From the NCBI RefSeq assembly GCF_028435365.1, contig NZ_JAGTJJ010000006.1:248001-312000 (forward strand): a stretch of DNA of 64,000 nucleotides. The letters run 5' to 3'. A model generated the notes under the pieces. That model worked only from the letters and a program-made list of their open reading frames with translations, did no database searches and was not told where the DNA came from. The translations under genes and the position numbers were made by a program. This DNA comes from Polyangium jinanense (GTDB lineage Bacteria; Myxococcota; Polyangia; Polyangiales; Polyangiaceae). Positions 18,921 to 28,490 of the stretch are shown piece after piece. Positions within the stretch are counted from its first letter, which is position 1. Each line of letters opens with the position of its first letter.

Positions 18921-20170
18921 CGGATCTTCAGGGCCGAGAAAACGAGGCCCGGCGTGCTCAGCGCCACTTCACCCGGGCCCTTCGCCTCGAGCTCGAGGAG
19001 CTTCGTCGAGTCCTGGCCCTGGAAGAGCGACACGAAGCTCCGGTCGCCGAACTGCAGCGGAATGACGCTTCCATTGCTGGGCGCGGCGTCGAGCACCTCG
19101 GCCGTCGGGGTATCCCCGAGCGTCACGGTCGCCCACTTCCAGGCCGCCGCGCTCGCGAGGACGCGCGGGTGCGTGTCCGGCATGATCGGGAAGGCGCTCT
19201 CGTCGAGCACCCGCAGGAAGGCCTCGTTGCCCGGCCCGCGGAGCAGGGAGCCGGCGGTTTGTCCGCCAAAGAGCGTGTTCAGCTCGACATGGAACGCGGC
19301 GTCGAACGTCTTCGTCGCCGGGTCGAACCGCAGCATGCAAGGCGGCGCGGCATTGGCTTCGTTCAGCCGGTGCACGGCCGCGCCGTAGGCTTCCGTGGCG
19401 AGATAAATCTTTCCATCGGGCCCTTCGATGCCATCCCGCACGTAGCCGCAGCGATCATCCGTGACGATGGTCGCCTGATCCGTCTTGCCATTCACGACGA
19501 CGACCACCGCCTTGCTCGGGACCTCCGGACCCTTTCGATACCCGGCGAAGGTGATCACGTCGTCGCCCAGGCGCAGCGGCGCAGCCGTGAACGTCAACGT
19601 AGTATCCGCGATGACGAGCTCATTCAGGGAAATGTCCCCGGTGACCGTCATGTCCTTCGGATTCCAGACGACGACCTGGGCCGTGGGGCCGTCGAAGAAA
19701 TATGCCTTCGTCTCGGAGACGAACTGAAATTGACCGTGATACTCGCCGAGCGCGGCGATTCCCTTGCCCTGGAAGCTCACCGTGGTGCCCAAGCGCAAGG
19801 TGCCGTCCGCTTGCAGGTCGTAACGCGTCACGGTCGGCCCGGCTTCGCCCGCGATGAATACGGCGCCCCCGTCCTCGGGCCCGACGCCGAGGGCGCGGCC
19901 CGCGATTTCGACGCCGTTGTCGAGCGTGAGCGCGGCGTCGCCCCCGAGCTTGTCGGTCACGAGGATATAACTCGTGTTGTCCCCGCCATTGGCGCCAAAG
20001 ACCTGAGTCGTGAGGGCATACAGGGGTCCCGTCGCGGAACCGCCCCCGGCACCCTGGCCGCCCTGGCCACCGGTGCCGCCGGTGCCGCCGGCGCCGTCGC
20101 CGTCACCGCCGCTGCAGGCGGCGAGAGCGGGGAACACAAGGGTGATCAGGAGCGCTGTGACTTTTTTCAT
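18917..20170 (-). CDS. Beta-propeller-like lipoprotein of the siderophore operon
   Basis: The start is the ATG at 20170, preceded by GAGGAG; 36 upstream codons of the open frame are not protein-like. The N-terminus is a lipoprotein signal (MKKVTALLITLVFPALAAC), followed by a Gly/Thr linker. The 418-residue product has repeated blade-like segments such as GKIYLATEAYGAAV and MLRFDPATKTFDAAF, resembling the propeller lipoproteins encoded beside outer-membrane iron receptors. The gene lies between the receptor (31 bp upstream) and the PepSY protein. A role in holding or handing on the ferric siderophore at the periplasmic face is an inference. Confidence 0.78.
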   Translation of the reverse strand: MKKVTALLITLVFPALAACSGGDGDGAGGTGGTGGQGGQGAGGGSATGPLYALTTQVFGANGGDNTSYILVTDKLGGDAALTLDNGVEIAGRALGVGPEDGGAVFIAGEAGPTVTRYDLQADGTLRLGTTVSFQGKGIAALGEYHGQFQFVSETKAYFFDGPTAQVVVWNPKDMTVTGDISLNELVIADTTLTFTAAPLRLGDDVITFAGYRKGPEVPSKAVVVVVNGKTDQATIVTDDRCGYVRDGIEGPDGKIYLATEAYGAAVHRLNEANAAPPCMLRFDPATKTFDAAFHVELNTLFGGQTAGSLLRGPGNEAFLRVLDESAFPIMPDTHPRVLASAAAWKWATVTLGDTPTAEVLDAAPSNGSVIPLQFGDRSFVSLFQGQDSTKLLELEAKGPGEVALSTPGLVFSALKIR

Positions 20171-20201
20171 GGATGTATCTCCTCGGGAAGGAATGGGTGG
20201 G

Positions 20202-22757
20202 TCAGAGCTCGAGAACGAGCTTGGCGTTCGCCGCTCGCCCCGGTTGCTGGACCCCGAACGAATCGAAGACTTTTTCATCCGTCAGGTTCTGCACCTCGAG
20301 GGTCCCGCTGACGGACCCGTCGCCGTGCTTCATGGAGTACGTGAGCGCGAGCGCGTGGACGAGCTGCGAGGGAATGACGAGCTTGGAATCGATGGCCCCG
20401 ATGCTCTCCCAGCCGCGGAAGTAGGCCTCGACGTAGCGCGCCTGCCACGTGAGCGAAAGGACGTCGCGCGGACGGAGCAAATCGGAACCTTGCACGCGAG
20501 CGCTCGCGCCGGCGAACAGGTAAGGGCGGTTCGGGATACGATCCCCCTCGAATTTGCCGAATGCGCCTTCGCTCGCGGTGTTGCGGAAATCATGCCAGGT
20601 GGCGTATCCGTCGAGCGCGACCCAATCTCCCGGGGACGTCCATCCGAGGGACGCCTCGACGCCGACCGACCGAGCCGAGAGGACGTTTTCGTGCTGAAAA
20701 TAATTGCCGTTGCTGAGCAGGACGATGAGGTTCTCCGCGAAGCGCCCGAAGCCGTTCACGTTGAACCGAAAGAGGCCGGCGGCGGTCTCGGCGCGCTCCA
20801 GGGTCAGGCCGAGGTTCACGTTGTGGCTCGCCTCCGGCTCGAGGTGCAGGTTCTCGATGATGAGCGCGCCATTGCCGAACATCTCCTCGGGGTTGGGCAG
20901 ACGGGTCGCGTACTCGTACGATGCCTTGGCGTAAAACGCTTCGGTGAAGCGGAATCGCAGGCTGTCGCCGATCCCCCCGCGCTGGGTCGTTCGGTCGAGA
21001 TCGCGGAGATTCCCGTTCGGCAATTGCTCCTTCGTCCGGGCCATCTGCACATATGCCTTGGCGAACGCGATGTTCGCGAGTTTTCCCGCAAACGGGCGCG
21101 CCTCGTATTCGGCGCCGACCACGCTGCTCAGGAGCGCCCGCTGCGCGGTGAGCGGGTCGTATTCGTCCGCGGGAATGGCATGGTCCTTCCCCGTCCGGAT
21201 GGCATAGGTGGGCGAGAGCCCGAACCGGAGCGAATGCCAGGGCGCTGGGTTCCACACCAGGTTGAGGCGGGCGAAGACATTGTGTTGCTCGATGGCCTGA
21301 TCGATCGCGCGGGCCTCGATCTCACCGCGTTGCGGGAGCTCGAAAACGCAACGGCCGAACCAGTCGTAACGACACGTGGAGAGATCCTGGAATTCCCTGT
21401 GCGTGTACGTGTACCCGGCCACCGCGTCGAACCGCGTCCTCCGGGAGAAAGGATTCGCATATCGCAGGTGTGCGCCCGCCGATTGCTTGCCGTAGGTCAC
21501 CGCGCCATAAGGAACGGACATGAGGGCGTTGTGTTGAACATCCCTCCGGTGTTCGGTGTAGAAAGCGCGCAGCAGGAGCTTCTCCGCCCGCGGACGCCCG
21601 ACGAACCCCACCTCGACGCTCCCGCCGCCGGCGCGGTAGCCGTCGTGGAACCGATGAACGCGGGCCGGCGAGAGGCGGCCTTGCTCGTCGAAGACCTCGA
21701 CGTCGATCGGGTAATCGTTTCGGGTGTAATCATAGAACCCATTCACGCGAGCGAAAAACCCGGTGGGCTCGTGCAGATGCCGAGCGCTCAGCGTCAATCG
21801 GTACGTCTTGAAGGACCCGACCTGATAGGACGCCGAGGCGTGGGTGCCGCGGACGTCCGCATCGGTCACGAGGTTCACCGCGCCGCCGAGTGCATCGGCG
21901 CCGAAACGCACGGGGACGACGCCGCGGTAGACCTCGATGCGCTCCACGAGGTTCACCGGGACATTGGTGATCCCGTGCGCATACCCGGCGAGATCGAGGG
22001 GCACACCGTCCAAAAAGAAGCGGATCTGATCGCCCGTGAGACCATTGAGCGAGAGGCGCGCGTTCGATCCGAGCCCACCTTCCCGGCGCACCCCCACGCC
22101 CTCGGAGCGCGCCAGCACCTCGCCGAGGTCCGCGGTTCGTCGCTGCGCTTCCTCGGTCTCGATGACCTGGACCGCCTGCGCGGACCGGCGGAGTCGATCG
22201 CCTTCGGACGCGCCGCGGACCGTGACGTCGATCGATGGTTTGGCAGGACCGACCATGGCCTGCGCTGCAGGCGCCGCCGGCTCGGGCCCGGGCTCGCTCG
22301 CGGCCGGGGTTATGGCGGACTGCGCCTCCGGGGGCGGGGCTGACTCTGGCGGCAACCTGAATTCGTAAGCGTAGAGGATGATCGCCGCGACGGCCTTGTC
22401 TCCCCGACGAGCTGGCGTGAAACGGAATTGCAGCGCCGCCTCCTGTGCGGCCTCGTCAAACCCGTTTCCGCCCGGCTCCACGACCTCGGCCTTCGTGACA
22501 CGCCCCGCGACGTCGATGCGGAGCTTCAGCACCACGCGGCCTTCCCGCCGGGCAGCGCGTGCTTCCGCCGGATACGCCGCCTCGACCGCCTCGATGAGCT
22601 CGGGCGGGTGCACCGTGCGCTCGGTCGTCGCGCTCGTCTGCGCAGGCGAAGGGCCACTCGGCTCCGCGTCCTGCGCGAGGGCGGTCGGACAAACCGAGAG
22701 GACGAGGGCCAGGCCCCCGGCCCATCCGGTGCACGAAAAACGGCGCGTACGAACCAT
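20202..22757 (-). CDS. TonB-dependent siderophore receptor with fused TonB C-terminal domain
   Basis: An outer-membrane receptor of 851 residues for the ferric catecholate. After a signal peptide ending near residue 28, residues about 50-135 form a TonB C-terminal-type domain (YPAEARAARREGRVVLKLRI, then FDEAAQEAALQFRFTPAR). A Pro/Ala-rich linker follows, then a plug domain (about 170-300, with LNGLTGDQIRFFLDGVPLD and RIEVYRGVVPVRFGADALGG) and a 22-strand-type barrel ending in an aromatic-poor LVLEL. A TonB-like domain is normally on the inner-membrane energiser, so this order is unusual although seen in some deltaproteobacterial receptors. The gene begins 7 bp after the aminotransferase gene. 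Confidence 0.9.
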   Translation of the reverse strand: MVRTRRFSCTGWAGGLALVLSVCPTALAQDAEPSGPSPAQTSATTERTVHPPELIEAVEAAYPAEARAARREGRVVLKLRIDVAGRVTKAEVVEPGGNGFDEAAQEAALQFRFTPARRGDKAVAAIILYAYEFRLPPESAPPPEAQSAITPAASEPGPEPAAPAAQAMVGPAKPSIDVTVRGASEGDRLRRSAQAVQVIETEEAQRRTADLGEVLARSEGVGVRREGGLGSNARLSLNGLTGDQIRFFLDGVPLDLAGYAHGITNVPVNLVERIEVYRGVVPVRFGADALGGAVNLVTDADVRGTHASASYQVGSFKTYRLTLSARHLHEPTGFFARVNGFYDYTRNDYPIDVEVFDEQGRLSPARVHRFHDGYRAGGGSVEVGFVGRPRAEKLLLRAFYTEHRRDVQHNALMSVPYGAVTYGKQSAGAHLRYANPFSRRTRFDAVAGYTYTHREFQDLSTCRYDWFGRCVFELPQRGEIEARAIDQAIEQHNVFARLNLVWNPAPWHSLRFGLSPTYAIRTGKDHAIPADEYDPLTAQRALLSSVVGAEYEARPFAGKLANIAFAKAYVQMARTKEQLPNGNLRDLDRTTQRGGIGDSLRFRFTEAFYAKASYEYATRLPNPEEMFGNGALIIENLHLEPEASHNVNLGLTLERAETAAGLFRFNVNGFGRFAENLIVLLSNGNYFQHENVLSARSVGVEASLGWTSPGDWVALDGYATWHDFRNTASEGAFGKFEGDRIPNRPYLFAGASARVQGSDLLRPRDVLSLTWQARYVEAYFRGWESIGAIDSKLVIPSQLVHALALTYSMKHGDGSVSGTLEVQNLTDEKVFDSFGVQQPGRAANAKLVLEL

Positions 22758-22764
22758 CAGAGAT

Positions 22765-24084
22765 TCAGGACCTCGCGCCGGCCAGGCTTCCCTCGAATGC
22801 GCCGTGCTTCGCCATCTCGACGAGCGCGTCGTGCGCCGCCTCGATCGTGAAATCGATCTGCGCCTGCGTGTGCACGCCCGAGATGAAGCTCACGTCACGG
22901 CGCAGGAGAACGCCGCGCCTCGCCATGGCGCCGACGAACTGCGCGGCGAACTTCGTGTGCGTCGCGAGATCGTCCGCGAAAAGGAAGAACGGAATCGCGT
23001 CGTAGCCCACCACGCGCAGCGGCGCCCCGACCTTCGTGGCCTTCTCGTTGACGCCTTCGCGAAGCCGCTTGCCGAGCGAGGCGATCCGCTGGATGTAATC
23101 GGTATCCCGGTATTCGCCGAGGACCGCCTTGCAGACCTCCAGGGAGAGCATCTCGCCGCCGAACGTCGTCGATACCTGCAGCTCCGCGAGGCGGCTCATC
23201 ACCTCCCGCGGGCCCGCGATGGCCGAGAGCGGCATGCCCGCCGCGATGCCCTTCGAGAGACACACGAAATCGGCCACGATTCCGTAATACTCCTGGGCGC
23301 CGCCGAGCGCGAGCCGGAAGCCCGTCACGACCTCGTCCAGCACGAAGAGCACGCCGTGGGCGTGGCAGGTCTCGCGCAAGGTACGCAAGAACTCCGCCGA
23401 GACGACACGCTTGTAGGGCAACGAGAGCAGCACCAGTGCGATTTCGGAGCCCTTTTCGGCGATCAAGTCGAGCAACGGCTTCTCTTCCGCCTCGGCCATG
23501 AGCGGCATGCGATAGGTGTAGTCGCGCAGCACCGCCGGCACGCCGGGCGTGTCGAACATGAAATGGTCGTGCCAGCCGTTGTAGCCGATGGTGACGACCT
23601 TCTCTCGCCCCGTCACGTGTCGAGCGAGCCGAATCGCCGCCGAGGTCGCGTCCGCGCCGGTCTTGAAGAAGCGGGCCATCTCCGCGCCGGGGATGAGATC
23701 GACGAGTGTGCGCGTGGCCGTGACCTCGATCTCCGTCGGCAACGAATGCAGCACGCCATTCGCGAGGCTCTCGCGAATGGCGCGGACGACGGCGAGGTGG
23801 TTGTGCCCGAGCGTGTTCGCCCCGAGGCCGCAGATGTAATCGATGTACTCGTTACCGTCGACGTCGCGCACGAGCGCGCCCTCGCCGCCCTCGAGATACA
23901 CCGGGAACGAGCCGAGGGCATACATCTCCGGCCGCTTCATGAGCGACTGGGTGACGCCGGGGATCAGCCTGCGCGCCTCCGCGAGCAGCGCATTCGATCG
24001 ATCGAGCTTCCATTCCCCTGCGATGGGTCGCGGGAGACCACGCTCCCGGCTGTCGACGTCTACACCAAGGGTCCGTGAGGTCAT
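22765..24084 (-). CDS. mxcL: Class III aminotransferase of the siderophore pathway
   Basis: A pyridoxal-phosphate aminotransferase of 439 residues, closest in pattern to glutamate-1-semialdehyde aminomutases. It contains GGEGALVRDVDGNEYIDY, TGADATSAAIRLAR, LVLDEVVTGFR-like VLDEVVTGFR, and the cofactor Lys278 in CLSKGIAAG. The start at 24084 has AAAGGAAA eight bases upstream; the longer open frame to 24222 is not family-like. In myxochelin biosynthesis MxcL aminates the aldehyde released from the NRPS, giving the amine form rather than the alcohol. The position directly after a reductase-ended NRPS supports that role, so both myxochelin A- and B-type products are possible. Confidence 0.88.
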   Translation of the reverse strand: MTSRTLGVDVDSRERGLPRPIAGEWKLDRSNALLAEARRLIPGVTQSLMKRPEMYALGSFPVYLEGGEGALVRDVDGNEYIDYICGLGANTLGHNHLAVVRAIRESLANGVLHSLPTEIEVTATRTLVDLIPGAEMARFFKTGADATSAAIRLARHVTGREKVVTIGYNGWHDHFMFDTPGVPAVLRDYTYRMPLMAEAEEKPLLDLIAEKGSEIALVLLSLPYKRVVSAEFLRTLRETCHAHGVLFVLDEVVTGFRLALGGAQEYYGIVADFVCLSKGIAAGMPLSAIAGPREVMSRLAELQVSTTFGGEMLSLEVCKAVLGEYRDTDYIQRIASLGKRLREGVNEKATKVGAPLRVVGYDAIPFFLFADDLATHTKFAAQFVGAMARRGVLLRRDVSFISGVHTQAQIDFTIEAAHDALVEMAKHGAFEGSLAGARS

Positions 24085-24119
24085 GGGTGATTTCCTTTGG
24101 TTCGGGTGGAGGCGTCGCT

Positions 24120-27100
24120 TCAGGCTCGGCCCGCTCGCCCATTCGAAGGGCGCGGCAGCTTGCCGGTCTCGACGCAATGATCCAGATAACGAAACACGAG
24201 CGAACGATCGACGGCGGGGCAATCGATTCCGCTGTCGGACAGGCCACGAATCACGTTGTCGCAGCGCACGCGCCCGAGGCCGAAGTTTTGCGGTTGATCT
24301 CCGGCGTCGGCCTGGAGATCGAAGAAGGCGAGCGTGGCGCTCTCGGCGGCGCTGGCGCCGCTCCCCAGGCGCGCGCGGAAGGCCGGGACCGAGCAGGTTT
24401 CGACGGTATACCCATACTCCTGTACCCAGCGGAACACGTCCCTCAGTCGGACGTCGGGCGCGGGAGCGAGGTTATACACGGTGCCACGTTGCGGACGGGT
24501 GAGGGAGAGCGCAACGATCGCGCGCGCCACGTAATCGACGGGCGTCCATGTCTCCGCGACGTCGAGGTCGGGCAAGACCCCTGCCGGAATGCCGGCGAGG
24601 AGGAGACGAAAGACGAGGTCCTGTTCATTGACGATCCCGGAATCGGGAGCGCCGACGACACGACCGAGGCGATACACGGCGACCGGCACTCCTCGCTCGC
24701 TTGCCTGCTCCGCGAGCCGCTCGGCGATCCATTTGCTCTGCTTGTAGCCGTCCAGAAGCTCCGGGTGCGGCGGGACGAACGCCTCGGGGACCTCGGGGCT
24801 CCTGGCGATCGAAGGCGCCACGGCCAGCGTCGACACGTGATGCACGGGCTTCGGGCGCGCCGCGGCCGCGAGCCTCAGCACCTCGCGTGTCCCAAGCACG
24901 TTCACCGCGCGCATGCTGCGGTAATCACGCACGAGGCTGACGATCGCGGCGTCGTGATAGATCACGTCGCATTCCGTGGCCAGGCGGTCCCACGTCTCGG
25001 CCCGCAGCCCGAGGCGGGGCAACGAGAGGTCGGCCGGAATGGCCACCACCCTGTCCTCGAAATGCTCGAGCGGCAGACGCTGTTTTTCTAGGGCCGCGCG
25101 GAGCCGATCGGCCGCTTGCTTCTCGTCCGCCGCGCGTACCGGACAAACCACACGCGCGACCGTCCCCAAAAGGAGCGCATGCAAGAGATGCACCCCGACG
25201 AACCCGGTCGCGCCGGTGAGCAGGACCTGTCGGGGCGACGGGCGCAACGTCGCGGGCGCAAGCGAGGGCGGGACGATGTCCTCCGGGAGCACGGCGTCGG
25301 CGAGCATTGCATCCGTGAGCCCCGCGGCGACCTTCGTGACGCCCGCGGATTGCTCCAGGGCGCGCGAGAGCTCCGCGATCGTCGGATGACGAAACACCAT
25401 CGCCACGGGGATCTCGCGGCCGAGCGTGAGGCCGAGGCGCGTGGCGACCTGAATGGTTTGCAGCGACTGCCCGCCGCGCTCGAAGAAATCGTCCTCCAGG
25501 GAGAGATCAGAGACCCCGAGGATTTGCTCCCAGACCGCCATGACGACCTTTTCGAGGTCCGTCGTCGCTGCCGCCGACGTGGCCGTGCGGGTGGCGGCCG
25601 CGTCGCGAAGCGCGGCCCGGTCGATTTTGCCCGTGCTGGTCCTCGGCAATCGATCCGTGAACAGAAAGGCCGAAGGGACGGAGGCGGGAGGCAATGCCGA
25701 TTGCGCGTGGCCGCGGAGCTCGGCCGGTGACGAAGGGGGCGTATCGGCCACGATGTGCGCTGCGAGGCGCTTGATACCACCTGGCAAAGCGGATCCGACC
25801 ACCGCGACCTCGCGCACGCCGGGGAAACGAAGCAAAACGGTCTCGATTTCGCCCGGATCGACGCGATGCCCGCTGATCTTGAGCTCCTCGTCGACGCGGC
25901 CGACGAAAACGAGCTCACCCGCCTCGTTTTGCCGGACGAGGTCTCCGGTGCGATACGCGCGCGGCTGTCCGGGCAGCGTTTCGAGCATCCGGAAACGCGC
26001 GGCGGAGAGCTCCGGCTGCCCGAGATACCCCGTGGCCAGCCCTTCGCCCATCAGATACAGCTCCCCCACGGCGCCTCGCGCGACGAGCTGTCCATCCGCG
26101 CCGAGGACGGCCGCGCAGACGCCGGGCAGCGGCGTGCCAATCGGGACTTCCTGCGCGCTCTCGGCCACGGATTCGTCGCCGCACAGCGTGGCGCACGTGG
26201 CCACGACGGTCGCCTCCGTGGGACCATACGTATTGAGCAATCGGACCGCGGGCCCGACGGCGCGACGAAAACGGGCGACGCGCTCCGGGAGCGCGGCCTC
26301 CCCGCCGATGATGACGATGCGAACGCTGGGTGGAAGCGACGCGCCGGTCGAGAGGCTGTAGGCCACCTCGTGCCATAACGCCGTGGGCAGGTCCAGCACG
26401 GTGATCGCGTGCTCGGCGCAAGCGTCGAGCAACCTGAGGACCGATTGCAACATTTCGTCCGTACGGAGCACCAGCGTACCGCCCACGCACAGGCTGAGAA
26501 AAATTTCCTCCACGCTCGCGTCGAAATGCATCGGCGCGAACTGGAGCACGCGATCCTCGCGGTGGAATCCGTAACGTGAAGCAGAGCCGGCCACGAAATG
26601 CGCAAGCGATGCGCGACTGATCACGACGCCATTGGGCCGGCCCGTCGAGCCGGACGTGTAAATTACGTACGCCGGCTGCTCGTCGCCCTCGCGGATCGGC
26701 GCTTCGAGTGCGTCCGAGAGGACCTCTTCGTCCAGCACCACGACGCGGGCTCGCGTCGCTTGCCTCGCTTGCTCGGCGTACGCAGATGTCGTGACGAGCA
26801 ACGTAGGGCCGGCATCCGCGAGGATCGCCGCTGTCCTGCTGCTCGGCCCCTGGGGATCGAGCGGCAGGTATCCGGCGCCGGAGAACAACGTGGCGAGAAT
26901 GGCCGTGATGGCCTCCACGCTGCGAGGCAAGAGCAACGCGACGAGCGTGCCCGGTTTGGCGCCGAGCGCCGCGAGGCGGGCCGCGAGCCTCTGGGCCGCG
27001 AGCACGAGCTCTGCGTACGTCATTCGCCGCGATTCGTGCTCCAGAGCAATGGCGGTGGGCTGCTCGCGCGCGTGCTCCAGGATCCGCTCGACGACGTCAC

Positions 27101-28490
27101 GCGCGGGGGAAGGAAGTGGGCCGCCGTCGAGAATGACGCCGGGCGAATCCATCGCCACGGAGGGAGCAGGCTCCGCGAAGCCGGGAATTTTGACTTCGGA
27201 GATCGGCTGCGCGGGCGCGGACAGGGCCGCGTCGAGAAACGCGAGGAATCGCTGCTCGTGCGCCGCGAGGTCGTCAGAGGTATAGCAGTCCGGATTTGCG
27301 TCGAAATCGATGCGGGGCCCGCGTCCGTCCGAGCGCGCGTACACGTTGATCGAGATGTCCTCGACCGGCCCGGCAGAAATGTTGTGCGCGATCGCGCGGT
27401 GACCGCCGAACCGCAGATCGTAATCGAACGGCATGATGTTCACGACCGGGCCGAACAGCCGCCGCTCCCCGCCGACGAGCTTGAGATCCCGGCGGAGATG
27501 CTCATAGCGGTAGCGCAGATGGGACCGGCTCGCGCGCATCTCCCCCGCGACGTGCTGGGCGAGCGCAGAGAGGCTCGCACCCTTCGGAATCGGGACGCGC
27601 AAGGGCACGATGTTCATCACCATGCCCGGGATACGCACGGCCACGGAGCCCAGGCGGCCCATGACGGGGAGACCGAGGACGAGCTCCGGCGCGCCGGTGA
27701 GGCCATGCCCATACGCCGCCGTCGCGGCGACGAACACGTCGGGCCAGCTCGCGCCCGCGCGGTGTGCCGCCGCCTGCATTCGCTCCATCGTGGAGGGCGA
27801 AAGCGAGGTCATCCTTCGTAATGCAGGGCGAGAGACCATGGTGGGTCGACCGCCGAAGCTCACGGTCGCGGGGCGATCGGCGAAACGTCGGAGCCAGAAA
27901 TCACGGTCGCGATCGCAATCGGGCGACGCGCGGTAGGCTCGGTCTTCCTCGATGACCCGGAGCAACGAGCCGGACGGCGGGCCGACGCGGGAGCGGCTAT
28001 CGATACGGGCGGTATAGAGCTCCGCCACGCGCCGCGCGATGAGCGAGAATCCAAAACCGTCGAGCGCGATGTGGTGTGCCCGCTGATACCAGTAAGTCCG
28101 GTCGGGCCCGGCCGTGAAAAGCGCCTCCGTGAAGAGCGGACCGCGCATGAGATCCACGGTCTTTTCGAGGTCCGCCTGCATCCACGTTTGCACGAAGGCC
28201 CATGGATCGGCCTCCGCACCGACGTCGATTCGATGCATGGGCCAGTCGAGGGATGGTTCGAGGATCTGCGTCGGGCCGTCCTCGGTCGGGACAAACCGCA
28301 TGTGCAGCGTCTCGGCCTCGGAGGCCGCCTGGCGTACGGAGGCCTCAAAGATCGCCGGATCGACGGCTCCACGAATCTCGATGCATTCGCCGGCGTTGTA
28401 GAGCGGGCTCGCCGGGTCGAGCGCCTGGCCCAGCCAGATACCGTGCTGCGCTGCCGAGAGAGGCCAGCGCTCTTTCCGGGAATCAGGCAT
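24120..28490 (-). CDS. mxcG: Lysine-type NRPS with C-A-PCP-reductase domains
   Basis: A 1456-residue single-module synthetase. The condensation domain (about 5-420) has HHIALDG. The adenylation domain (about 460-960) has YTSGSTGRPNG, and by hand alignment its specificity residues read DAEDIGTVVK, close to the known lysine code. The carrier domain has Ser1009 in GGQSL (usual form GGHSL). A NAD(P)-binding terminal reductase follows (TGATGFVG and the YKQSK catalytic pair). The enzyme should acylate both lysine amines with dihydroxybenzoate and release the product reductively, as MxcG does. I prefer the ATG at 28490, preceded by GGGAGG, over a GTG at 28553. First gene of the minus operon. Confidence 0.94.
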   Translation of the reverse strand: MPDSRKERWPLSAAQHGIWLGQALDPASPLYNAGECIEIRGAVDPAIFEASVRQAASEAETLHMRFVPTEDGPTQILEPSLDWPMHRIDVGAEADPWAFVQTWMQADLEKTVDLMRGPLFTEALFTAGPDRTYWYQRAHHIALDGFGFSLIARRVAELYTARIDSRSRVGPPSGSLLRVIEEDRAYRASPDCDRDRDFWLRRFADRPATVSFGGRPTMVSRPALRRMTSLSPSTMERMQAAAHRAGASWPDVFVAATAAYGHGLTGAPELVLGLPVMGRLGSVAVRIPGMVMNIVPLRVPIPKGASLSALAQHVAGEMRASRSHLRYRYEHLRRDLKLVGGERRLFGPVVNIMPFDYDLRFGGHRAIAHNISAGPVEDISINVYARSDGRGPRIDFDANPDCYTSDDLAAHEQRFLAFLDAALSAPAQPISEVKIPGFAEPAPSVAMDSPGVILDGGPLPSPARDVVERILEHAREQPTAIALEHESRRMTYAELVLAAQRLAARLAALGAKPGTLVALLLPRSVEAITAILATLFSGAGYLPLDPQGPSSRTAAILADAGPTLLVTTSAYAEQARQATRARVVVLDEEVLSDALEAPIREGDEQPAYVIYTSGSTGRPNGVVISRASLAHFVAGSASRYGFHREDRVLQFAPMHFDASVEEIFLSLCVGGTLVLRTDEMLQSVLRLLDACAEHAITVLDLPTALWHEVAYSLSTGASLPPSVRIVIIGGEAALPERVARFRRAVGPAVRLLNTYGPTEATVVATCATLCGDESVAESAQEVPIGTPLPGVCAAVLGADGQLVARGAVGELYLMGEGLATGYLGQPELSAARFRMLETLPGQPRAYRTGDLVRQNEAGELVFVGRVDEELKISGHRVDPGEIETVLLRFPGVREVAVVGSALPGGIKRLAAHIVADTPPSSPAELRGHAQSALPPASVPSAFLFTDRLPRTSTGKIDRAALRDAAATRTATSAAATTDLEKVVMAVWEQILGVSDLSLEDDFFERGGQSLQTIQVATRLGLTLGREIPVAMVFRHPTIAELSRALEQSAGVTKVAAGLTDAMLADAVLPEDIVPPSLAPATLRPSPRQVLLTGATGFVGVHLLHALLLGTVARVVCPVRAADEKQAADRLRAALEKQRLPLEHFEDRVVAIPADLSLPRLGLRAETWDRLATECDVIYHDAAIVSLVRDYRSMRAVNVLGTREVLRLAAAARPKPVHHVSTLAVAPSIARSPEVPEAFVPPHPELLDGYKQSKWIAERLAEQASERGVPVAVYRLGRVVGAPDSGIVNEQDLVFRLLLAGIPAGVLPDLDVAETWTPVDYVARAIVALSLTRPQRGTVYNLAPAPDVRLRDVFRWVQEYGYTVETCSVPAFRARLGSGASAAESATLAFFDLQADAGDQPQNFGLGRVRCDNVIRGLSDSGIDCPAVDRSLVFRYLDHCVETGKLPRPSNGRAGRA

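Noticed and set aside
20010..22343. A 777-codon plus-strand frame opposite the TonB-dependent receptor
   Set aside because: It runs across the lipoprotein/receptor junction and has no motifs; the minus strand encodes the receptor.
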